This document shows, piece by piece, positions 35,895-46,122 of a stretch of 64,000 nt of DNA. The position numbers and the translations under genes were made by a program. Where the stretch lies: contig CM039516.1 in NCBI GenBank assembly GCA_022432975.1, positions 36,421,599-36,485,598 on the forward strand, in the 5' to 3' direction. The notes beneath the pieces are model-generated. The model saw nothing but the letters and a program-made list of their open reading frames with translations. It was not told the origin of the DNA and searched no databases. Position 1 is the stretch's first letter. Each line of letters starts with the position of its first letter. Origin of the DNA: Begonia masoniana (Eukaryota; Streptophyta; Magnoliopsida; Cucurbitales; Begoniaceae).

Positions 35895-37095
35895 TGATGT
35901 GCCCCGGGGTCCGTGACCCAATTCAAGTCAAGGTACGTCTTCTATCCATCTTTATGGCCTAATTTGTTTGCTAATTTTGTAGGTGACAACCCATTGATTT
36001 AAAGGGGGAATTTGTCTTCCCTTAGACAAATTCATGTTTGAAGTTTTCTTTGTTTAAATTTTAGGAAACTTTAAATTTGTTTAAAACTCGTTAATTGACA
36101 AACTTTAGCCTTTTAGAATGTGTATTTTTGTAATAGTCTTCAAAGGAAGGTGAACCAAGAGCTGAACCGGCGGAACCAAGGAGATCAAAGTCTGAACCAG
36201 ATGAACCAAGGCCAAAAGGTAGCTGAACCAAAGTGCAAAGAGGTGAATCGGCCTGGAGAAGCATTGCCAGCGAACCGGACCGCTGCCTACGTGCAGAAAT
36301 CGCCCAACGGCTATAATTCTAGCCGTTGTCCAGCGAGTCGTCTGAAGCTTCTCCTCCTTCGTCTTCGCCATTTTCTTCTCCTGTATTTAAGCTCCATTAT
36401 AGCTCTGTAATTTGGTTAGCTAGTAATGCAAATTTTTGGAAACCAAAAGGTTGTCTTTGTGTTTGTCGGAGTTCCTCCGCGAAGAGAGAAAACTTCTCTC
36501 GGCCTCGCCGGCGCCCAGCGCTTAAAGGCTTGGCCAGCACTCTCCAAGTTCACGGTTGCTCGGAGGCGTCTGAGTCTTCTTCTGTCAGCTCCCACACGAG
36601 CTCGACTGAAGGAAGGCGGCGAAACCGAAGTGCCCGTCGCTGTGAATCCGTCACTGGCAACGGCAAATTTCTCACCCAAAGCTTCGATAGCTTCTGGGCC
36701 AGCTAAGGGTCATCGACCCACCTCCCATCGCCCTCTTCTGAGGACGAAGCAACGCCTTGCAGGGCTGTTCCAGCCGCTGGAGCGCTTCCCCGTCCTTCGG
36801 CGAAGCTCTGTTCCGAATGGTGCCGAGAGCCACCTTCGGCCGGCGATGGTTCCCTCATCGCTCCGCCACCTCCACAACACTTCTCTCAATCCCACGCAGC
36901 TCTCTGAGGAGTTGGTCAACGTGCCCACCTCTCGGTAACCATCTTTCATCCCTCGTCTCCCCTGCCCTGTTTTCTCTGTATTTTTCCAGCATTTTAGCGT
37001 CTGTTTTGGGGTGTTCTTGAGCACCGATCGTTGTTTCTATTTTGTTGTCTTCCGCATGCGTTTATTCACCCCAATTGCAGGCCCGAAGCCTATCA
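35895..37095 (+). mobile_element. 3' LTR of the LARD-type element
   Basis: Same length as the 5' LTR and nearly identical; preceded by the purine run TGGAGAGGA. Confidence 0.94.
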
Positions 37096-37129
37096 ATATC
37101 TTATAGGGAAAATGGGTCGTTACATGGAG

Positions 37130-37312
37130 ACCTGTGGTTGATCCCTGCAGAGTCCCGTTGGTTGACCAGAACTTTCACTCTTTGACCCCGACTTCCACAA
37201 GTTGACCTAAAGTAAAGTTTAACATTGGCTCCTACAATTTAACCAGAACTTTCACAGTTTGACCCAGACTTCCACAAGTTGACCTAGAGTTTCACAGTTT
37301 GACCAGGACTTC
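37130..37312 (+). repeat. TTGACC-rich segment of the plus-strand LTR-like host
   Basis: Six TTGACC words (37154, 37177, 37199, 37258, 37278 and 37299, approximate) sit in repeated text 'CTTCCACAAGTTGACC' and 'CACAGTTTGACC'. Two more lie just before Cassandra (29647 and 29692). TTGAC(C/T) is the core of the W-box bound by WRKY factors; function here is unproven. Confidence 0.7.
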
Positions 37313-39742
37313 TGTAACACCCGGCTTTACGGGATTTAATTTATTCCAATATAAACGGCATTTTTGTAAATATGTCAAATTAAGTCTGTTTTGCGAACGG
37401 AATGTTTTAACGGAGCTGTAATAATAAATTGGAATTTTGAATGAAATATGAAAATCTGGAGAAAACGAATCGTTGGTTGAATAACGAAATAACTAACGAA
37501 AACAAATAGAAATCAAATGGAAGGGCAATTTGGTCATTTGCCAAGCCAAAAGTTATAAAATAAATAAAAGGGTTGTTTCTTCTCCAACACTTCAACGAAA
37601 GATCGATTTCTCTCCCTCTCCTCGCACGATTTTCTTCTCCCTCTCGCGACCCTCTTCTCCGTCGACGATTCTCCTCCGACGACGAATTGAGCCTTCACGT
37701 TTCTTCGTCGTCTTCGCTCTTTAGGTAAGACTCTAAGCTTTTGGAACGATAGATTTTGGTTTCTAGGGTTTAAAACTATTAGGGTTCGTTAGGGTTTTAG
37801 TTCGAAACGCGAAATAGAGTTTAAAGATCGATGGGTTACCGTATTTATGGCTCTAAGGGGGCGTATTTATGGTTATTGGTTGAAGTTGTTGGAATTAAAT
37901 TAAAGTTATTGAGGTTTTGGTGGTTGGAGAAATTAAAAACCCCATTGATGGGGGTTAGGAAAGTCACGAACGCGAATTGCTCGATGAAATGCCTCAATGA
38001 GGTGCTTTAGAGTTTTAGGAAATTTTCTTTAGTTAGGAGTTAATAATTTTTGGAGTTTGAAGATTTAAACTCGATTTAATGTCGTATATTGTGAAATGTA
38101 TAGGTGAACAAACGCTCGTGGACGGAGCTCGGTGTGCAACGACGCGAGGTAAGTCTCTGTGACTTGTTTGGCCGTCTTAGACTACACCGTATGAATTGAT
38201 TCGATCGAGGAAATTGGAGATATGTTGTGTTTAGGTAGTTTAGAACGGGTAGCTAGAATTATGTTTTGTTAGGTCGTTGATTGTTAGTTTATTATTATAT
38301 GTTTCTACTTGTTTTATCTCGTTCATAGCATGATATTTGTTCACGCATCATAGTTTTCGAACGGCATGAAAATGAGTTTCTATGCATATTTTCATGAAAA
38401 GGAAAATGATAACGAAAAGGTAATGAACGTAATGATGGTCACGTCGGTGGCGGTGGTTCAGACATGGCTGTCGGATGAAGCATGTCTTCCCCCCGGTTAG
38501 ATACGAGGGGCTATCCAATCGCCGGATGTGCCGCTCCTATCTAATGAGAGAGAAGCCCCGGTGACGTATAAGAAATGTATAGCGAAAAGGTAGGATGCAT
38601 GATTTTGAACTGTACATGCATAGCATAGCATTCACGTGCATTCACTTAGATTTACTGAGCCTTTAGCTCACGTGTTTAATTCTATGGTGCAGGTGATTTT
38701 GAGACAGGTGAGGAAGACGTCCCTCCGCCTGAAGTATGAGCATGTTAAAGGAGGGTGGCCCGTGGGAGTGCGCTGGCAGTCGGAGCGTGATTTTGACCCT
38801 TGGGGACGTAGGTAAACGTTTTGGAAATTGATAAATAGAATATAGGAAATTTGTATAGTTAAATATTTTAGGAGGTTTGGATCTGATAGTGGATAGGTTT
38901 AATGTTTTAAGCGTTTTGGAAACTGATTTATAATTGTTTTGAAAACCTTTTATTGAAAGTATTTTGTATCTGTTTAGTGATTTTAAAACAGGAGGATATG
39001 TTAGACTTTCAAAGGGAACCACGCGGTTCGTTTTTAAGAAGTTTTGTTATATTTTAAATGTGTTTTGAGTCGGTGAATGGGTGATTGATAGCGTGTACAA
39101 TGTATGTGAGAGATAGTGTTATTGTGTAGAAGTGTGTTTTGTGAAATGTATGAAATGGTGTGTGATGAAGGAATGAGAAAAGAGAGGAGTGCTTGTGTGT
39201 GTAAATGTGGTGTGCAGGGCGTGAAGGGGAAAGAAGAAGGAAGGAAAGAAAAGGAGGGAAGCGACTGGTCGCGGAAGGAAAGGTGATTGGTCGCAGAACT
39301 CTCGGGTTTTCCTGAGAGTTTGGCGATCGTACGCGGGTAGAAAGGCGTACGATTGGTTTGATGGTCTGGTTTCAAGTTCTGTAAGCAGAACGTGAACCGA
39401 CCGAACGCTCGAAGATGAGCGTTCGGGCGGCTGTGCGAGGGGCGCTTGATCGCCCATCTTCAGGCGTTCAGTCGCCTGTGGTTTTTGGGCTGAATTGCCC
39501 CTTCTGCCCCTCCCCTGCTTTGGTGCTCTTTTGTCTCAAATGGCTGATGGTTTAATTGTCATTTAATTGTTTGTTTTAAATTGAATTGAGGTTTTAGAAT
39601 GTTTTATTTAAAAAGCCTTCCAATGATTTCCCAAACGATTTCAATGATTTAGTTTTCGCTCAATGTTATGAGATTTACCTAGTATAAAAAGAAATTTTTA
39701 AATTTATCGGGAATTTCGAGGAATAGTTTAAGGGTCGTTACA
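37313..39742 (+). mobile_element. Solo LTR (gypsy type), TSD ACTTC
   Basis: Starts TGTAACACCCGGC, ends GGGTCGTTACA, with TSD ACTTC at 37308-37312 and 39743-39747. No internal region follows, so it arose by LTR-LTR recombination. It holds a CT-rich leader (37590-37720) with a TTTAGGTAAGA donor-like site at 37723, and the intron-like module. A palindrome-rich segment (39230-39470) contains 'GGCGATCGTACGCG' and 'GAACGCTC...GAGCGTTC'. Confidence 0.93.
38149..38692 (+). other. Intron-like LTR module (solo LTR 37313)
   Basis: GCGAG/GTAAGTC at 38149, a weak 'GACTACACCG' box, GC-rich text at 38440-38570, TTACTGAGCCTTTAGCTCAC at 38652 and GGTGCAG/GTGA at 38692. It is a more diverged version than the others. 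Confidence 0.42.
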
Positions 39743-39747
39743 ACTTC

Positions 39748-40007
39748 CACACAATATATTTTAGCAGGAAAATTCATTATTTCTTACACGATCACTTTCG
39801 GTTTGGGTTCCTAGCCTTGTATAAGACCGAACAATATTCTTCTCAAATAATTTGAAAATGATATTTATGGTATTGATTTGATTTTAGGCTCAGACGAGTT
39901 TGTCGATTTCGAGACGGTATCTAAGATTGTAGCTCTTGTGCGTAGAAAGAGTGGTAATCGTTGAGGTAGGGATTTTATATTATTTGCATTGCATTTGTTT
40001 TATTGTT
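39748..40007 (+). mobile_element. Fragment of the plus-strand LTR-like host
   Basis: About 260 bp between two insertions. No gene; contiguous with 37130-37312 before and 46123 after once insertions are removed. Confidence 0.45.
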
Positions 40008-40175
40008 AACAAAAGTTCAATTTAGCCCCCAACGTATGGGGTCAGTGGTCATTTAGCCCCTAACGTTTATTTTTTACTCAATCAAACCCTATCGTATAAA
40101 ACGTTTGCAATTCAAACCATACCGTCAATTTTTCAGTTAAATTTGACATTGCCCTTTCAAAATTCTCAAACTACC

Positions 40176-40192
40176 TCTCTCTCTCTCTCTCT

Positions 40193-40244
<52 letters not shown>
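40176..40244. repeat. (CT)n-(GA)n palindromic microsatellite
   Basis: About nine CT repeats meet about 25 GA repeats, forming a self-complementary junction inside the left MULE terminal repeat. The right terminal repeat has the shorter (GA) counterpart near 45927-45945. Confidence 0.92.
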
Positions 40245-40248
<4 letters not shown>

Positions 40249-40426
40249 CTTCGATACCTCTTTCCATGGCAGAGCAAACATCAACCTAAGATCGAAGATC
40301 TCTCCCCTAAAACATTGAAATTAATCTCAAAATAAGCCCCAAATTCAGTTTGGTACCGAACATTTAGGGAATGGCAGAGCAAACATCAACCTAAGATCGA
40401 AGCCATCAATTTTTGCCCCTTTGCAA

Positions 40427-40510
40427 AGATGGACTTATTCAAGAAGCTAGAATCTTTTCGGTCTCATGCGCGAAAAGGGTACGATTCATGAAGTTGTCAT
40501 TTACACTGCT
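40427..40510 (+). pseudogene. PPR gene fragment, 5' part
   Basis: Reads MDLFKKLESFRSH, then, after a one-base shift, MREKGTIHEVVIYTA up to the LTR insertion. Continues without loss at 45509 once the solo LTR and one CTGCT copy are removed. This is the start of the DNA captured by the Pack-MULE. Confidence 0.78.
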
Positions 40511-40944
40511 TGTAACACCCGAAAATTTCTAAAAGGTGCATAGCTTTAGATTTGACGTGCTATGATAATTTAACGTTGAATCTAGGATATGTTAAGTACT
40601 AGATTAGAAGTGAAAAATTTGAAGAAGAAGAAAATGAGAGAAAAACCTATAAGTGGAATTGTTAGGGTGGTTATTAAGTGAATTCTATGTAAAACCAAAA
40701 TTAAGGGAATGAGAAATTTAATAAAAGAAACATGTCACGTTGGATTAATGAGGAGAAGAGAAGGTGGAGTGATTAAAGAAAAATTGAAGTTGAAAAGTCA
40801 ATTACTAAAGGTGGGTTGAAAAGTCATAGTGTTGAAAAGTAATGGAAAGTGTGGTTTGATTAGTCAAACCTTGTGCTTGGAAAAATAAGTTAAGAAAAAT
40901 GAGAGGAAATGTGAGACTTGCACGTTGGAATTAAGTAAGAAAAG

Positions 40945-41329
40945 TGTAACGACCCCGTTTTTCAGCAAGATATTGTCCACTCTGGGGATTGGACCGTAAC
41001 CCAATATCCTCCCCTCACGGCTTTGTTTGGCGAGAACTTCCCGGAAGGTCACCCAACCTGGAATTGCTCTCGCCGAAGCACTTTTAACTTCGGAGTTCTT
41101 ATGGGATCCGTTGCCAATCGTGCTCCAAAACGCGTCTTGTTATCTTGGGAGGGATCTCTTACATATGTTTCATTTCCATGTACTTCCCCAAGCGATGTGG
41201 GATTGTGACAACCCCCTCTTTACGACCCGGGATTCGCCTATACTCGAGTCCAGGATTCGCCTACACTCGACTTAGGTCCCGAGGTTTGCCCCGCAGTCGT
41301 ACACATACGTTCACATTCGGGTTATCACA
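40945..41329 (-). mobile_element. Cassandra solo LTR, TSD AAAAG
   Basis: Plus-strand TGTAACGACCCCG...GGGTTATCACA, 385 bp, with TSD AAAAG at 40940-40944 and 41330-41334. Contains the 5S-like segment on the minus strand. The nearby Cassandra at 29706 is on the opposite strand. Confidence 0.93.
41032..41116 (-). ncRNA. 5S rRNA-like segment in Cassandra solo LTR
   Basis: Minus strand reads 'CGGATCCCATAAGAACTCCG', then a box-C-like 'CCAGGTTGGGTGACC' and 'GGGAAGTTCTC'. Same segment as at 29910 and 30361, with its own substitutions. Confidence 0.88.
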
Positions 41330-42279
41330 AAAAGGGAGGAGTTACTTTGCAAATTCTCAAAAAAAATGGTGGAAAGAAATAAAGGAAATTAATGAGGTAT
41401 GAAGTTTGAAAAGTCAAAAGAGGGTATTGAAAAGTAATGTATAAAGAAAAGAAAAGGTGAGGTTTAATGTGAGACCTTCCACGTTGGAAGGAAAAGGAAG
41501 AAAGCATGGGAGGGGTTGTTTTATAAATTTAAAGAAATTATAGGTTAACATTTAAAAGAAGAAAAATGTGTTAGGTTAAAAAGGAAAAATGTAAGAGATT
41601 TTCATCTTCTTCCTTTTCTTCACACGAAACCAGCACCTAAGGTGGATTCTCCTCCACGATTAACTCCATTTTAGCAAGATCAAAGGTAAGCTTTTGGATG
41701 GGTTTTGTTACAAATACATTTTAGTTGAAGATTTTAATGTTTTTAATGAGTTTTAAGTGAGTTTTTGTTAGGTTTAGGAAACCCTAATGAGGGATTCCGA
41801 AATTTGTGATTTCTTGATGAAAGTTTCTTGTTGTTTTGGTGATTTAGGCTTAAGATAGGTTATTTTAGGTTGATTAGATAAAAAGTTTAGGAGTTTGGTT
41901 CAATTAGTTGAAAAATCGGTTTTGTACAACTTCAGGGCCGGTTCTGTTTTTCCATTTTCGGAGTGGCCATGGAGTTTGGTTGGTTAAATAGTTTGTTTCA
42001 ATAGAAAGTGGACGTGTAGAGGTTTCCGAATTGGGGTGGCGCGTCGAAATCCGTTGAAAAATGAGGGAGTTATGACCGTTTGAAGTTGGACGGTCAAAAT
42101 TTGGGTAAAAATCGGGTTTAGGGCTTTAAGGGTGAATTGTTTTAAATGTTGTTTAGTTTTAGTTAGGAAAATCCTTTAGCACTTTATTAGTGGCTTGCTA
42201 AGTTATTTTTCCTCTTTGATAGGTTGTCGAGCGAATAGTTTGGTTGGACGAAGGGAATAATTATGTTCCGAGCGATCAG

Positions 42280-44900
42280 GTAAGTAGTGGACGTGTGTTT
42301 GTTGCCTTCGGGCCTACACCACAGAACGGTAGGATTTATTGTTTGATAGTGTATTGTTAGTGTTTGAGATTGTTGCTTTGTTCTGATTTGGTTGCTTGAA
42401 TGTTTGGTTAAGTATGGTTTTAAACGTTTGGTTGTGGTTAAGAGTGGTTTTAAATGTTTGGTTGTGGTTAAGCATGTTTTGAATGTTTTGTGTTGGTTGA
42501 GCATTAGTGGCATATGCATGGTTTTGAAAGTGGTCTGTTGGCGGTGGCTCCTCGTCGCGAAGTAGTGTCTGAAATATGGCAAGCTTCGGGAGGTTTCCAC
42601 AAAAGCTGTGTAGTGGCTCCTCGTCGCGAAGTAGGTGTCTGAAATATGGCAAGCTTTCGGGAGGTTTCCACAAAGTTGTGTAGTGGGCTCCTAGTCGCGA
42701 AGTAGTGTCTGAAATATGGCAACGCTCGGGAGGTTTCACAAAGCTATGTAGTGGGCTCCTCGTCGCGACAGTAGTGTCTGAAATATGGCAAGCTTCGGGA
42801 GGTTTCCACAAAAGCTGTGTAGTGCTCCTCGTCACGAAGTAGTCCCTTCGCATTAGTTGTTGAAATATGGCAAGCTTCGGGAGGTTTCCACAAAAGCTGT
42901 GTAGTGGCTCCTCGTCGCGAAGTAGTGTCTGAAATATGGCAAGCTTCGGAGGTTTCCACAAAAGCTGTGTAGTGGCTCCTCGTCGCGAAGTAGTGTCTGA
43001 AATATGGCAAGCTTCGGGAGGTTTCCACAAAAGCTGTGTAGTGGCTCCTCGTCGCGAAGTAGTGTCTGAAATATGGCAAGCTTCGGGAGGTTTCCACAAA
43101 AGCTGTGTAGTGGCTCCTCGTCGCGAAGTAGTGTCTGAAATATGGCAAGCTTCGGGAGGTTTCCACAAAAGCTGTGTAGTGGCTCCTCGTCGCGAAGTAG
43201 TGTCTGAAATATGGCAAGCTTCGGGAGGTTTCCACAAAAGCTGTGTAGTGGCTCCTCGTCGCGAAGTAGTGTCTGAAATATGGCAAGCTTCGGAGGTTTC
43301 CACAAAAGCTGTGTAGTGGCTCCTCGTCGCGAAGTAGTGTCTGAAATATGGCAAGCTTCGGAGGTTTCCACAAAAGCTGTGTAGTGGCTCCTCGTCGCGA
43401 AGTAGTGTCTGAAATATGGCAAGCTTCGGGAGGTTTCCACAAAAGCTGTGTAGTGGCTCCTCGTCGCGAAGTAGTGTCTGAAATATGGCAAGCTTCGGGA
43501 GGTTTCCACAAAAGCTGTGTAGTGGCTCCTCGTCGCGAAGTAGTGTCTGAAATATGGCAAGCTTCGGAGGTTTCCACAAAAGCTGTGTAGTGGCTCCTCG
43601 TCGCGAAGTAGTGTCTGAAATATGGCAAGCTTCGGGAGGTTTCCACAAAAGCTGTGTAGTGGCTCCTCGTCGCGAAGTAGTGTCTGAAATATGGCAAGCT
43701 TCGGAGGTTTCCACAAAAGCTGTGTAGTGGCTCCTCGTCGCGAAGTAGTGTCTGAAATATGGCAAGCTTCGGGAGGTTTCCACAAAAGCTGTGTAGTGGC
43801 TCCTCGTCGCGAAGTAGTGTCTGAAATATGGCAAGCTTCGGGAGGTTTCCACAAAAGCTGTGTAGTGGCTCCTCGTCGCGAAGTAGTGTCTGAAATATGG
43901 CAAGCTTCGGGAGGTTTCCACAAAAGCTGTGTAGTGGCTCCTCGTCGCGAAGTAGTGTCTGAAATATGGCAAGCTTCGGAGGTTTCCACAAAAGCTGTGT
44001 AGTGGCTCCTCGTCGCGAAGTAGTGTCTGAAATATGGCAAGCTTCGGGAGGTTTCCACAAAAGCTGTGTAGTGGCTCCTCGTCGCGAAGTAGTGTCTGAA
44101 ATATGGCAAGCTTCGGGAGGTTTCCACAAAAGCTGTGTAGTGGCTCCTCGTCGCGAAGTAGTGTCTGAAATATGGCAAGCTTCGGGAGGTTTCCACAAAA
44201 GCTGTGTAGTGGCTCCTCGTCGCGAAGTAGTGTCTGAAATATGGCAAGCTTCGGGAGGTTTCCACAAAAGCTGTGTAGTGGCTCCTCGTCGCGAAGTAGT
44301 GTCTGAAATATGGCAAGCTTCGGGAGGTTTCCACAAAAGCTGTGTAGTGGCTCCTCGTCGCGAAGTAGTGTCTGAAATATGGCAAGCTTCGGGAGGTTTC
44401 CACAAAAGCTGTGTAGTGGCTCCTCGTCGCGAAGTAGTGTCTGAAATATGGCAAGCTTCGGGAGGTTTCCACAAAAGCTGTGTAGTGGCTCCTCGTCGCG
44501 AAGTAGTGTCTGAAATATGGCAAGCTTCGGGAGGTTTCCACAAAAGCTGTGTAGTGGCTCCTCGTCGCGAAGTAGTGTCTGAAATATGGCAAGCTTCGGG
44601 AGGTTTCCACAAAAGCTGTGTAGTGGCTCCTCGTCGCGAAGTAGTGTCTGAAATATGGCAAGCTTCGGGAGGTTTCCACAAAAGCTGTGTAGTGGCTCCT
44701 CGTCGCGAAGTAGTGTCTGAAATATGGCAAGCTTCGGGAGGTTTCCACAAAAGCTGTGTAGTGGCTCCTCGTCGCGAAGTAGTGTCTGAAATATGGCAAG
44801 CTTCGGGAGGTTTCCACAAAAGCTGTGTAGTGGCTCCTCGTCGCGAAGTAGTGTCTGAAATATGGCAAGCTTACGTGTGTGTGTGTGTTCTGTGGTGTAG
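42280..44900 (+). other. Intron-like LTR module expanded by a 69-bp array
   Basis: ATCAG/GTAAGTAG at 42280, then 'GCCTTCGGGCCTACACCAC' (42303), then the tandem array, then TTCTGTGGTGTAG/GTGACG at 44900. The CTNAGCATTAGGCT box has been replaced by the end of the array and a (GT)n run (44873-44888). Confidence 0.5.
42540..44872 (+). repeat. 69-bp tandem array, about 34 units
   Basis: Unit begins 'GTGGCTCCTCGTCGCGAAGT' and includes 'GTCTGAAATATGGCAAGC' and 'GAGGTTTCCACAAAAGCTGT'. Most units are identical; a subset lacks one G (68 bp), and the first five units (42540-42860) are degenerate. Because 69 is a multiple of three and the unit has no stop in several frames, it produces spurious open frames up to about 690 codons on the minus strand. 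Three diverged 80-bp relatives occur at 51180-51410. Confidence 0.97.
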
Positions 44901-45508
44901 GTGACGACTGGAGTATAGGTTAGAGCTATGAGAAAAGCTGGGATTGGGACGCAGTCGTTGATGTACGCTGTATGCCGGTGCGGGCAGTTGTCGGGGCGCC
45001 TCGACCATGGTCTTCGGGAGTGTGGGCTTTGTATTTTAATAGTATTGTAAATGTCTGTTTGTGGAATTGTTGGAAATGCGTAATGTTTTTGGTTGACAGT
45101 TATGAGATAGCTATGTGTCAGGGTGATGTTTTGCTAATTAGGAATATTAGTATTTTATAGTTTCCTATTTACTGTTGTTTGGAGGTTTTTATATGTAGGA
45201 TTGTTGAGTGGATAGTTGAGGAAGAATATTCTGGTTGGGAATTGGTTTGTTTGCAGGTACCTAGCATTTTGGAGGCGCCATTTTCAGGCGTTACTTTGTC
45301 GAAATTTTTGGGAAGGACGCCGTGGTGCTGAAATGTTAGGGGTAAGGGAATTGATGTGTCTAGGCAGCTAGGTATGAAGTAAGAGAGTTTCGGGAGTTTA
45401 GTTTTAAATTTAGCTGTGTAAGTTCCTTTTATGTTTGGGAGTTAGTTTTAACGTGGGATTGGTTAGCAAAGTAGCGCTCCGAGCCAGGGTGGGTTCGGGG
45501 GCATTACA

Positions 45509-45812
45509 CTGCTGTTGTTGAACAATTCTGCAAATCCCAGAAGCTTGACGATGCCATCAGGATTTTCAGGAAAATGCAAAAAAAATGGCATTAAACCTAA
45601 TGCCTTCAGCTACACTGTATTGATTCAGGGGATGTACAATTGCAACAAATTGGATGATGCTGTTGCGTTTTGCTTCGAGATGTTAGAATCTGGGCATTCC
45701 CCAAATGTCGCTACCTTTGTCTGGTTGGTTGATGGGTTATGCAAAGATAAGGGCGTGGAAGAAGCTCGGAGTTTCATTTTGAGATTAATTTCAAAATGTT
45801 CGCTACTGAACT
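45509..45812 (+). pseudogene. PPR gene fragment, 3' part
   Basis: Reads VVEQFCKSQKLDDAIRIFRKMQK, then, after an indel in an A8 run near 45580, NGIKPNAFSYTVLIQGMYN and DDAVAFCFEMLESGHSPNV, then FVWLVDGLCKDKGVEEARSF. These fit two to three P-class ~35-residue PPR repeats, which bind organellar RNA in intact proteins. The fragment ends at the inner edge of the right MULE terminal repeat. A frameshift and truncation mean it is not functional as a PPR protein. Confidence 0.88.
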
Positions 45813-46122
45813 GAATTTGGGGCTTATTTTGAGATTAATTTTAATGTTTTGGGGGAGAGATCTTCGATCTTAGGTTGATGTTTGCTCTGCCATGGAAATA
45901 GGTATCAAAGTTTCCTCTCTAGCAAGAGAGAGAGAGAGAGAGAGGGTAGTTTGAGAATTTTGAAAGGGCATCTATCAAATTCAATTGAAAAATTGACGGA
46001 AGGGTTTGAATTGCAAACGTTTTAAATGATAGGATTTGATTGGGCCAAAAATAAACGTTAGGGGCCACATGACCACTGACCCCATACGTTGGGGGCTAAA
46101 TTGAACTTTTTCCTTTATTGTT

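Larger units (their letters stand above)
30506..37095 (+). mobile_element. Non-coding LTR element (LARD type), recent insertion
   Basis: Two 1,201-bp LTRs (30506-31706 and 35895-37095) begin TGATGTGCCCCGG and end GCCTATCA, with TSD ATATC (30501-30505 and 37096-37100). PBS at 31709 and a purine tract before 35895 are in place. The 4.2-kb interior has no retroviral-type coding region. About a dozen differences are visible between the LTRs, so this is among the youngest insertions here. It must rely on proteins from another element. Confidence 0.94.
29706..37124 (+). mobile_element. Cassandra TRIM element, interrupted by a LARD-type element
   Basis: LTRs start TGTGATGACCC and end ATTACA/GTTACA. 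The 5' LTR is 29706-30080 (375 bp); the internal region is only 75 bp with a PBS and a polypurine-like stretch. The 3' LTR starts at 30156, is broken at 30505 by the element 30506-37095 and resumes at 37101-37124. TSD is TGGAG (29701-29705 and 37125-37129). Both LTRs carry a 5S rRNA-like segment, the hallmark of Cassandra. It encodes no protein and must depend on other elements. Confidence 0.93.
40511..45508 (+). mobile_element. Giant solo LTR (gypsy type), TSD CTGCT
   Basis: Starts TGTAACACCCGAAAATTTC, ends GGGGGCATTACA, with TSD CTGCT at 40506-40510 and 45509-45513. No gag or pol is present. Start and end resemble the LTRs of the gag-only element (10045-27525) read on the minus strand, so it is probably of the same family. 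About half its length is a 69-bp tandem array, and a Cassandra solo LTR is nested in its U3. The leader ends at a TCAAAGGTAAGC donor-like site near 41688. Confidence 0.93.
40008..46113. mobile_element. Pack-MULE-type element carrying a PPR gene fragment
   Basis: Long inverted repeats of about 300 bp (40008-40350 and about 45815-46113) share 'CCCCCAACGTATGGGGTCAG', a GA microsatellite and 'TCTTCGATCTTAGGTTGATG'. A perfect 9-bp TSD TTTATTGTT (39999-40007 and 46114-46122) fits the Mutator superfamily. Without the nested solo LTR (40511-45508) the element is about 1.1 kb. Its unique middle encodes a PPR fragment and no transposase, so it is non-autonomous. The inner ends also carry a repeated 'GGCAGAGCAAACATCAACCT' segment (40265 and 40373). 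Confidence 0.9.

Noticed and set aside
42744..44868. Open frames of 671 and 691 codons on the minus strand, and 312 codons on the plus strand
   Set aside because: They are translations of the 69-bp tandem repeat, whose length is a multiple of three and which lacks stops in several frames. All three minus frames are open at once, which is not coding behaviour.
42540..44872. Array considered as a CRISPR-like repeat
   Set aside because: Units are directly tandem with no variable spacers, and the context is a plant LTR.
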